From Thermus scotoductus DSM 8553 (lineage in GTDB: Bacteria; Deinococcota; Deinococci; Deinococcales; Thermaceae): DNA of 39,996 nucleotides. How positions within the stretch are numbered: position 1 is the first letter of the stretch; every line of letters starts with the position of its first letter. Positions 1-6,321 of the stretch are shown piece by piece. The notes under the pieces were generated by a model. That model had not been told where the DNA came from and searched no databases. It saw only the letters and a list, made by a program, of their open reading frames with translations. The stretch spans positions 1 to 39,996 of the forward strand of contig NZ_KB905734.1 in the NCBI RefSeq assembly GCF_000381045.1. Direction: 5' to 3'. Made by a program: the position numbers and the translations under genes.

Positions 1-221
1 TGGACCTGGCGTTCCAGGTCGTCCCTGGCCTCGTGCACCGAGACCCGGGTGTAGATGGCCGCAGCATCCTGGGGGAGCCTAACCTCTTCCTCTTCCTCAA
101 GAACCAGGATGGTGCCCGTGGGTAGCTGGATGGCCCTGGCAGGCAGAATCCCTTGCTTGAACCACTTCCAGGCGGTGCGGTAGGGAATCCCGTGCTTTCT
201 GGCCCAATGGGACAGCTTCAC
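1..221 (-). CDS. IS607-family serine transposase TnpA, N-terminal part (cut by window edge)
   Basis: Reading leftward from a GTG at 221, the frame is open to the window edge (73 codons). It begins with a MerR-like helix-turn-helix (KLSHWARKHGIPYRTAWKW), followed by the start of a serine-recombinase domain with the signature IYTRVSVHEARDDLERQ; the Ser of TRVS would be the nucleophile. This HTH-then-resolvase order is that of IS607-family TnpA. A purine-rich SD (GGAG) lies just upstream. IS607 elements normally carry a tnpB downstream, which would be outside the window. Completeness of the element cannot be judged. Confidence 0.85.
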   Translation of the reverse strand, partial: MKLSHWARKHGIPYRTAWKWFKQGILPARAIQLPTGTILVLEEEEEVRLPQDAAAIYTRVSVHEARDDLERQV

Positions 222-239
222 CCCTATCTCTCCGCCTTT

Positions 240-268
240 ACCTTAACACAGAAGAGGATAGACGTCAA
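240..268 (-). promoter_or_regulatory. Promoter of the IS607-type transposase
   Basis: On the minus strand there is a -35 TTGACG (263-268), a 17-base spacer and a -10 TAAGGT (240-245), about 19 bases before the GTG start. This is one of the best two-box promoters in the window. Confidence 0.6.
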
Positions 269-306
269 TAACAGACCACAACTTCGGCAACCGGTATCAG
301 GACCTT

Positions 307-312
307 TACAAT
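307..312 (+). promoter_or_regulatory. -10 box of the paaG-like/ruvA operon (leaderless)
   Basis: TACAAT ends 6 bases before the ATG at 319, so transcription would begin at or next to the start codon. No SD is present. The -35 is weak. Confidence 0.6.
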
Positions 313-318
313 AGGGCC

Positions 319-1083
319 ATGGTCCTGAAGGAGAGACAGGAAGGCGTCCTTATCCTCAGCCTAAACCGGCCGGAAAAGCTGAACGCCATAACCGGTGCCC
401 TGCTGGACGAACTCTACCAGGTCCTAAAGGAGGCCCAGGAAGACCCCGGGGTCCGGGCCCTCCTCCTCACGGGAGCCGGGCGGGCCTTCTGTGCGGGGCA
501 GGACCTCTTGGAGTTCGGGGAGGGCAAGCCCGACTACGAGGCCCACCTCCGCCGCTACAACCGGGTGGTGGAGGCTCTGGCGGGGCTGGAGAAGCCCCTG
601 GTGGTGGCGGTGAACGGGGTGGCGGCGGGAGCGGGGATGAGCCTGGCCCTTTGGGGCGACCTGCGCCTGGCGGCCCTGGAGGCCAGCTTCACCCCCGCCT
701 TCGTGCGCATCGGCCTGGTGCCGGACTCGGGGATGAGCTTTATCCTGCCCCGGCTGGTGGGGTTCGCCAAGGCCCAGGAGCTCCTCCTCCTCTCCCCCAG
801 GCTTTCCGCCGAGGAGGCCCAGGCCCTGGGCCTGGTGCACCGGGTGGTGCCGGGGGAAAGGCTTTTGGAGGAGGCCCTGGCCCTGGCAAAGGAGCTGGCC
901 CAGGGGCCCACCCGGACCTACGCCCTCACCAAGAAGCTCCTTTTGGAAACCTACCGGCTTTCCCTGACGGAGGCCCTGGCCCTCGAGGCCATCCTCCAGG
1001 GGGAGGCCGGGCGCACCCAGGACCACGAGGAGGGGGTAAGGGCCTTTAGGGAAAAACGCCCGCCCAGGTTCGTGGGCCGATGA
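319..1083 (+). CDS. paaG: Enoyl-CoA hydratase/isomerase family protein, PaaG-like isomerase
   Basis: Crotonase-fold protein of 254 residues, the usual length. The oxyanion-hole segments are visible (FCAGQDL near residue 57 and GVAAGAGMS near 100-108). The two hydratase glutamates are absent: the first position is Ser in GAGMS, the second Ala in TPAF. Asp136 is present in GLVPDSG, the position reported as catalytic in the T. thermophilus PaaG structure. I therefore infer an isomerase (epoxyphenylacetyl-CoA or delta3-delta2 enoyl-CoA type) rather than a hydratase. No other phenylacetate genes are nearby, so the physiological substrate is open. Its stop overlaps the ruvA start (ATGA), suggesting one mRNA. 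Confidence 0.8.
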   Translation: MVLKERQEGVLILSLNRPEKLNAITGALLDELYQVLKEAQEDPGVRALLLTGAGRAFCAGQDLLEFGEGKPDYEAHLRRYNRVVEALAGLEKPLVVAVNGVAAGAGMSLALWGDLRLAALEASFTPAFVRIGLVPDSGMSFILPRLVGFAKAQELLLLSPRLSAEEAQALGLVHRVVPGERLLEEALALAKELAQGPTRTYALTKKLLLETYRLSLTEALALEAILQGEAGRTQDHEEGVRAFREKRPPRFVGR

Positions 1084-1655
1084 TCCGCTACCTCCGGGGC
1101 ACGGTCCTGAAGAGGGAGGAAGGGGGGTTTCTCCTTCTGGTGAACGGGGTGGGCTTCCTGGTGCAAGCCCCCCAGACCTTTCTGCAAAGCCTCAAAGAGG
1201 GCCAGGAGGTGGCGGTCCACACCCACCTCCAGCTCCGGGAGGAGGGCCTGTTTCTCTATGGCTTTCCCGACGAGGAAAGCCTCCTCCTCTTTGAGCTCCT
1301 CCTTTCCGTGAGCGGGGTGGGGCCCAAGGTGGCCCTCTCCCTTCTCTCCGCCCTCACCCCCAGGCTTCTGGCCCAGGCCCTGGCCCAGGGGGACCTGCGC
1401 CTCCTCACCGCGGCAAGCGGGGTGGGAAGAAGGCTCGCCGAGCGGATCGCTTTGGAGCTCAAAGGGAAGGTACCCCTAAGCCTCCTCAGCGGGCAAAAGG
1501 TGGAAAGCCAAAAGGCGGAGGAGGCCATCCTGGCCCTCACCGCCTTGGGCTTCAAGGAGGGCCAGGCCCGGGGGGTGGTCCTGGACCTCCTGGCCAAGCG
1601 CCCCTCGGCCAACGCCCAGGAGCTCATCAAGGAGGCCCTGAAGCGGTTACGCTAG
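1080..1655 (+). CDS. ruvA: Holliday junction branch-migration protein RuvA
   Basis: DNA-binding subunit of the RuvAB complex, which binds four-way junctions and loads the RuvB helicase. The 191 residues match the family: an N-terminal OB domain (MIRYLRGTVL...GFLVQ), two helix-hairpin-helix motifs (VSGVGPKVALSLLS and ASGVGRRLAERIALELKGK), and a C-terminal RuvB-contact domain (EEAILALTALGFKEGQA). It starts with an ATGA overlap on the paaG-like gene, so it is probably translated by coupling. It ends one base short of the convergent gene on the other strand. Confidence 0.96.
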   Translation: MIRYLRGTVLKREEGGFLLLVNGVGFLVQAPQTFLQSLKEGQEVAVHTHLQLREEGLFLYGFPDEESLLLFELLLSVSGVGPKVALSLLSALTPRLLAQALAQGDLRLLTAASGVGRRLAERIALELKGKVPLSLLSGQKVESQKAEEAILALTALGFKEGQARGVVLDLLAKRPSANAQELIKEALKRLR

Positions 1656-1656
1656 G

Positions 1657-2148
1657 CTAGAGTTCGTCCAACGCCTCCCTGGGGGTGCGGCGGGCGGCCA
1701 GGTAACCCCCCTCCCTCAGAACCAGGGGGAAGAGGACCTCCCAGGGCCCCTCGAGGGCCAAAAGCCCCTCCCCCTGGAAGACCCTCGCCCCCTCGGGCGG
1801 GCCTCCCTCCAGGCCGAAGGGGAACAGGGCCAAAAACCCCTCCCCTGGCTCCCCCTCCCCCCGGTCCAGGTAAAGGGCCACGGGCTCCAGAAACCCCATG
1901 AGGCGGGTGCGGTGCATCTCCCGCCTCAGGGCCTGGAGGGCCCTGGGGTGCGAGGCCCCCTGCCAGAGGAGGAAGTCGGCCTCGGGGGAAAGCCCCACCA
2001 GGCTGTAGACCCGGAGGAAACCCTCCTTTTCCTGCCAGCGGGCCAGGAACTGGGCGAACTCCTCTTTAAGGTGCTCCTGGTGCTCGGCCTCGAGGCGGCG
2101 GAACTCCGGCAAAAGCCTATAGAGGCTGAACCCCCAAAGGCGCGGCAT
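1657..2148 (-). CDS. Half-size chlorite dismutase-like protein next to hemQ, function unknown
   Basis: 163 residues, starting 3 bases after the hemQ stop, so co-transcribed. The segment FLRVYSLVGLSPEADFLLWQ...MGFLEPVALYLDR resembles the N-terminal ferredoxin-like half of the neighbouring HemQ (VYQVITSKADLLFLNL...YGFYSVVEL). The C-terminal half, which in HemQ carries the coproheme-binding His, is replaced by a short tail rich in Gly/Pro/Glu. I read it as a decayed or specialised Cld-fold paralogue lacking the heme ligand. It might partner HemQ or have an independent role. No catalytic assignment is possible. Confidence 0.6.
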   Translation of the reverse strand: MPRLWGFSLYRLLPEFRRLEAEHQEHLKEEFAQFLARWQEKEGFLRVYSLVGLSPEADFLLWQGASHPRALQALRREMHRTRLMGFLEPVALYLDRGEGEPGEGFLALFPFGLEGGPPEGARVFQGEGLLALEGPWEVLFPLVLREGGYLAARRTPREALDEL

Positions 2149-2151
2149 GCC

Positions 2152-2904
2152 TCACCCCACCTCCAGGAAACGGGCCAGGGCCTCTTGGCTGAGGCGCTTG
2201 CCCACGTAGAAGGGCCCGAACTCGCCAAAGCGGGCGGATACCTCGTCAAAGCGCATCTCGTACACGATCTTCTTGAACTGGATGGGGTCCTCGCTGAAGA
2301 GGTCCACCCCCCACTCCCAGTCGTCCAGGCCCTGGGCCCCGCTGATCACCTGCAAGACCCTGCCCTGGTACTTCCTTCCCGTTTCCCCGTGGGCCTTCAT
2401 GAGCTCGGCCCGCTCCTTGGCGGGGAGGAGGTACCAGTTGTCCTGCCCCTGGCGCCTTTTGTTCATGGGGTAAAAGCAGACATACCCCTCCCTGGGCACC
2501 CTGGGGGTCAGGCGGGGCTTGACGTAGGGGGCCTCGGGATCCAAGGGCCCGGTCTGGCTTCCCAGCTCCACCACCGAGTAAAACCCGTAGGCGGGGCTTA
2601 GGTAGCGGGCGAAAAGGCTTTTGTTGAGCCTGGCCTCCGCCTCCAAAAGGGCATCCAGGTTCTCCCTCAGGTTCAGGAAGAGGAGGTCGGCCTTAGAGGT
2701 GATCACCTGGTACACGCCAAAAGACCCCTTCCCTTCCGCCTCCACCTTCTCCCACTCCTTAAGGATCTCTAAAAGATCCGCCCAAGCCGCCTCCCGCTCT
2801 TCCCGGGAGGCGGAAAACCAGGCCGCATAGTCCAGGTGGCGGAAGTCGTGGAGGATGTGCCAACCCTCGAGGGTAAAGGTGGGCTCCGGAACATGACCTT
2901 CCAT
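2152..2904 (-). CDS. hemQ: Coproheme decarboxylase HemQ (chlorite dismutase family)
   Basis: Catalyses the last step of the coproporphyrin-dependent haem pathway, oxidative decarboxylation of coproheme to haem b. The 250 residues span two ferredoxin-like domains. The HemQ residues fall at the same numbers as in the S. aureus enzyme: Tyr145 (CFYPMNKRR), Lys149, His172 (KAHGETGRKY, axial ligand) and Gln185 (GRVLQV). The distal Arg of true chlorite dismutases is therefore replaced by Gln, which argues against chlorite dismutase activity. The start at 2904 is supported by a -10 (TATATT) 6 bases upstream. A half-size paralogue follows in the same operon. Confidence 0.93.
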   Translation of the reverse strand: MEGHVPEPTFTLEGWHILHDFRHLDYAAWFSASREEREAAWADLLEILKEWEKVEAEGKGSFGVYQVITSKADLLFLNLRENLDALLEAEARLNKSLFARYLSPAYGFYSVVELGSQTGPLDPEAPYVKPRLTPRVPREGYVCFYPMNKRRQGQDNWYLLPAKERAELMKAHGETGRKYQGRVLQVISGAQGLDDWEWGVDLFSEDPIQFKKIVYEMRFDEVSARFGEFGPFYVGKRLSQEALARFLEVG

Positions 2905-2910
2905 GCCCCC

Positions 2911-2930
2911 AATATACCCGGGGATATACT
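2911..2930. promoter_or_regulatory. Divergent leaderless -10 pair for hemQ (-) and mscS (+)
   Basis: The two start codons are separated by only 32 bases (2905-2936). Minus -10 TATATT occupies 2911-2916; plus -10 TATACT occupies 2925-2930. Each lies 6 bases from its own ATG. Any -35 element must lie near or inside the opposite coding region. The segment is quasi-palindromic, with CCATGC and GCATGG at the ends. Confidence 0.6.
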
Positions 2931-2936
2931 CCCAGC

Positions 2937-3992
2937 ATGGTGGCCCTTCACGTAGCCCTCGCCCTCCTTCTGGCCTGGCTTTTAGGCCGCTACGGGGCCA
3001 GGGCCTTAAACGCCTTGGGGCGCCTCACCCCCGCGGAGCGGGACGACCGCTTCTTCCAGCTTTTGGGATTCCTGTGGTGGGGGGTGGTGGTCCTTTTGGC
3101 CCTAAGCTACCTGGCCCACGCCCTCGCCTGGCCCCTGGAGCCCCTGGCCACCTGGGGGAAGGCCCTCGCCCAGTGGCTGGGAAGCCGGGGCCTGGCCATT
3201 TTGGCGGTGCTGGGCCTCACCCTGGTGGCCTACCGCCTGGTGCCCCTCCTCCTCGCCCGGCTTCCCGAGCCCGAAGAGGAGCTCACCCGGGAGACGGTGC
3301 GGCGCAAAACCCTAAGGGCGGTGGCGGAGTCGGTGCTAAGGGTAACCATCGTGGTGATCGGCGGCCTCTTTGTGCTCTCCAACCTGGGCTTCAACGTCAC
3401 CGCCCTCCTGGCGGGGGCCGGGGTGGTGGGCCTGGCCATCAGCTTCGCCGCCCAGAACCTGATCCGGGACTTCATCAACGGGTTTTTCATCCTCCTGGAG
3501 GACCAGTACGGGATGGAGGATATCGTGCTCATCAACGGGGTGGGGGGGAAGGTGGAGCGCTTCAACCTGCGCCTCACCGTCCTCCGGGACCTGGAAGGCC
3601 GGGTCCACTTCATCCCCAACTCCGAGGTGCGCCAGGTGACGGTCCTCACCCAGGAGTGGAGCCGGGCGGTGGTGGACGTGGGCGTGGCCTACAAGGAGGA
3701 CCTGGACCGGGTTTTGGCGGTGTTCCAAGACGAGGTGGCCCGCTTCCACCAGGACCCCGAATGGCAAAATAGGTTCACGGAAGCCCCTGAGGTCCTGGGG
3801 GTGCAGGATCTTAGGGAGAGCGGTGTGGTGATCCGGGTCCTCTTCAGCACCAAGCCCGCGGAACAGTGGGCCGTGGCCCGGGAGTTCCGCCGCCGCATCA
3901 AAAACCGCCTGGACCAGGAGGGTATAGAGATCCCCTTCCCCCACCAGAAGCTCTACTTCGGCGAACCCCTTAGGCTGGAAAAAGGAGCGTAA
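2937..3992 (+). CDS. MscS-family mechanosensitive ion channel
   Basis: 351 residues. N-terminal membrane segments lie at roughly residues 2-20, 40-65 and 80-105. A charged linker (EPEEELTRETVRRKTLRAV) leads to the conserved pore helix and beta-domain region (LLAGAGVVGLAISFAAQNLIRDFINGFFILLEDQYGMED), the hallmark of MscS. A C-terminal alpha/beta domain ends in IPFPHQKLYF, also typical. It acts as a cytoplasmic-membrane safety valve in osmotic downshock. The ATG at 2937 has no SD but a -10 TATACT 6 bases before it. The coiled-coil gene starts 3 bases after its stop, implying an operon. Confidence 0.93.
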   Translation: MVALHVALALLLAWLLGRYGARALNALGRLTPAERDDRFFQLLGFLWWGVVVLLALSYLAHALAWPLEPLATWGKALAQWLGSRGLAILAVLGLTLVAYRLVPLLLARLPEPEEELTRETVRRKTLRAVAESVLRVTIVVIGGLFVLSNLGFNVTALLAGAGVVGLAISFAAQNLIRDFINGFFILLEDQYGMEDIVLINGVGGKVERFNLRLTVLRDLEGRVHFIPNSEVRQVTVLTQEWSRAVVDVGVAYKEDLDRVLAVFQDEVARFHQDPEWQNRFTEAPEVLGVQDLRESGVVIRVLFSTKPAEQWAVAREFRRRIKNRLDQEGIEIPFPHQKLYFGEPLRLEKGA

Positions 3993-3994
3993 GG

Positions 3995-6301
3995 ATGCCG
4001 GACGTCTACAAAACCATCCTGGAGGCCATCCACCCCCACCTGGGCGCCAGGGCCGTGGCGGTATTGGAGGAGGGGCTAAAGCGCCTGGACAAACGGCCTT
4101 CCGAGCTCACCCCGGAAGACGGGGCCCACCTGCTGAAGGGCTTGGTCTACCGCGAGCTCCAGGCCCGCATGCGCCCGGAGGAGGCCAGGCGGCTGGTGGA
4201 GGGGGTCCTGGCCCAAATGGAAGGGCAGGGGGCCAGGCTGGCCAAGCTGGAACAGGGCTTGAAGCGCTTCGGGCTCTATGTGGACTGGCCGGAGGTGGCC
4301 CGCCTCCGGGCCCTGGTCAACCGCCTGCGCCAGGCCCCGGACCCCGGGCTTTTGGCGGAGGGGGAGGAGCTTGTAGAGGCCCTGGAGGATAAGCTGGAGG
4401 AGGCCCTCCTGCGCCAGGCCAAGGACCTGGCCCACCTGGAGGAGGCCCTGGAAAGGGTGCGCCACCTGGGCGGGCCCAAGGTGCGCAGGCTGGAAAGCCT
4501 GGTGGAAACCATCCGCCAGGCCCAGGGCGAGGGGGTTCTGGCCCAGGCGGAGGTGGAGCAGGCCCGGAGCCTGGCCCTGGAGCTCAGGAAGTTCCTGGAG
4601 TCCAGCGCCGTGCGCTCCCCCACGCTGCCGGAGATCGTCTTTGAGACCCAGGAAACCCCTCCCCCTTCCCACCTCACCGACGAAGTCTTCCTCACCGTGG
4701 AGGAGGCCTCCGAGCTGGAGGGGGAGCTCCTCGTGGACCTCGAGGCCCTTTCCCAGGAAGCCAGCCAGCGGATCCTGGCCCTGGAGGTGGAGGAGGAAAA
4801 GCGCAAGCTGGAAGCCCTCCTCTCCCGCTACGCCCCCCTGGTGGAAAGGGCCACGGTAAGCCCCCTTCTCGCCGAGGTCCAGGCTCTTCTGGAGGCGGGC
4901 ACCCCTGTGGGGGAAAAGCTCCAAACCCTGGAAGAAGCCTTCCAGGAGGCCGAGAAAAACCTTAGGGCAGAAAAGCGGGCCCGCCTGATCCAGCTTTCGG
5001 AGGCCCTAAGGCAGCTTCCCCTTCCCGAAGAGGCCAAGGACCCTGTGCAAAAGGCCCTAGAGCTGGCGGAGGAAACCCTGGAAGAGGGAGGCTACCCCGA
5101 CCTCCTTCCCCTGGAGGAGGAGCTAAGGCGCCTGGAGGAGGAGGCCCGGCGCAAGGCCGAGGAGGGAAAACGCCTCCTTGCGGAGAAAGAGGCCTTGGTG
5201 GAGGAGCTAAAGGAGAAGGGCGAAGCCTTCCGCCCGCTCCTTTTGGAACTAACGGCCTTGCTCCCCGAGGCTCTTTCCCAAAAACTTCCCGAGATCCGCA
5301 CCCGGTATGCGGCCCTCCTCAAAGCCCAAGGGGAGGAAGCCGCCCTTAGGGCCAAGCTGGAGGAGGCACAAAAGGCCCTGGAGGCCCTCAAAGCCCAAGC
5401 CCTGGCCCTGGGACTCGGGGAGAGGATAGCCCAGGCGGAAGCCCTCTTGGCCCAAGGGAGCCTTCCCGACCTGGAAGAGCTCAGGTCTAAGTTGGAGGAG
5501 GCCAAGGCCCAGGCCCGAGGGGAGGCCCTTTTGGAGCTCTCCCGCCTCCAGGCCCTGGCGGAGCGCTTCCGGGGCTTCGGAGGGGAAGGGGTCTTGCGGG
5601 CCATCGCCGAGGAGAAGGGCAAGCCCCTCCCCGACCCCACCCCCATCGCCCGGGCTTTGGAGGCCTTAAAGCGGCGGATGGAGGTCAAGCGGGAGGAACT
5701 CACCACCCGGCTCACCGCCTTCTTCCAGGCCCATGCCCGCCTGGAGGGCTTCCAAAGCGAAACGGGCCGCCGCCTAAAATCCCTCCTTCCCGTGCTAAGA
5801 AGCGCCCAGGAGAGACTGCCCCGCCTGGGCCCCCAAGGCCTTCTCCAGGTGGAGAAAACCCTCACCCAGGCGGAAGGCCTACTAAGGGAGCTGGAAAAGG
5901 AGGCGGAGGCGGCCAAGGCTGTTCTTAGGGAAATCCAGGGAGCCGACCTCGAGGCCCTCCTTGGGGTCTTCGACCAGGGGGGGGCCCCTGCCCGGGCGGC
6001 TCCGCCCGGATCAGAGGCGGCTTCCTTGGGGGAACAGCCGGCGGACCTCTCCCCCCTGCGCCTGCCCGGGGTGGAGGTCCTGGGGTACCTGGAGGCGGCC
6101 TTGCCCCTGCCCAGGGAACCCCTGAAAACCCTGGTCCAGGCCCTGGAGCAACTGGACAGGAGCCTGGGCCAGGCCCGCGGGCCCGTGGCGGTTCTCTTTG
6201 GCGAAAAGGCCCTGGTGCTTGCCCCCTTTAGGGGTCGCACCCTGGTGGCCCTTATGGACCGGACCAGCCTTTCCGCCTTCCTCCTGGAGCTGGCCTCCTG
6301 A
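3995..6301 (+). CDS. Large coiled-coil protein of unknown function
   Basis: 768 residues, unrecognised by name. Residues 1-75 look like a small helical domain. Residues ~75-660 are almost entirely Glu/Leu/Ala/Arg/Lys-rich heptad-like sequence broken near 205-230 by a Pro/Thr-rich hinge (SPTLPEIVFETQETPPPSH). A Pro/Ala/Gly linker at ~668-690 leads to a compact C-terminal domain (GPVAVLFGEKALVLAPFRGRTLVAL) that resembles a Roadblock/LC7-type fold by eye. There is no signal peptide or membrane segment. An SD (AAGGAG) precedes the ATG. Co-transcription with the MscS channel suggests an envelope or cell-shape role, but this is inference only. Confidence 0.75.
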   Translation: MPDVYKTILEAIHPHLGARAVAVLEEGLKRLDKRPSELTPEDGAHLLKGLVYRELQARMRPEEARRLVEGVLAQMEGQGARLAKLEQGLKRFGLYVDWPEVARLRALVNRLRQAPDPGLLAEGEELVEALEDKLEEALLRQAKDLAHLEEALERVRHLGGPKVRRLESLVETIRQAQGEGVLAQAEVEQARSLALELRKFLESSAVRSPTLPEIVFETQETPPPSHLTDEVFLTVEEASELEGELLVDLEALSQEASQRILALEVEEEKRKLEALLSRYAPLVERATVSPLLAEVQALLEAGTPVGEKLQTLEEAFQEAEKNLRAEKRARLIQLSEALRQLPLPEEAKDPVQKALELAEETLEEGGYPDLLPLEEELRRLEEEARRKAEEGKRLLAEKEALVEELKEKGEAFRPLLLELTALLPEALSQKLPEIRTRYAALLKAQGEEAALRAKLEEAQKALEALKAQALALGLGERIAQAEALLAQGSLPDLEELRSKLEEAKAQARGEALLELSRLQALAERFRGFGGEGVLRAIAEEKGKPLPDPTPIARALEALKRRMEVKREELTTRLTAFFQAHARLEGFQSETGRRLKSLLPVLRSAQERLPRLGPQGLLQVEKTLTQAEGLLRELEKEAEAAKAVLREIQGADLEALLGVFDQGGAPARAAPPGSEAASLGEQPADLSPLRLPGVEVLGYLEAALPLPREPLKTLVQALEQLDRSLGQARGPVAVLFGEKALVLAPFRGRTLVALMDRTSLSAFLLELAS

Positions 6302-6307
6302 AGGTGC

Positions 6308-6313
6308 TACACT
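6308..6313 (+). promoter_or_regulatory. -10 box of the rel gene
   Basis: TACACT ends 8 bases before the GTG start at 6322. There is no SD, so transcription is probably near-leaderless. The box lies just after the upstream gene's stop. Confidence 0.5.
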
Positions 6314-6321
6314 GAAAAATA

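Noticed and set aside
4000-6300. Several long antisense frames within the coiled-coil gene
   Set aside because: Typical of GC-rich DNA: repetitive Ser/Arg/Ala composition, no start signals and no domains. The plus frame has operon context and a coherent protein.
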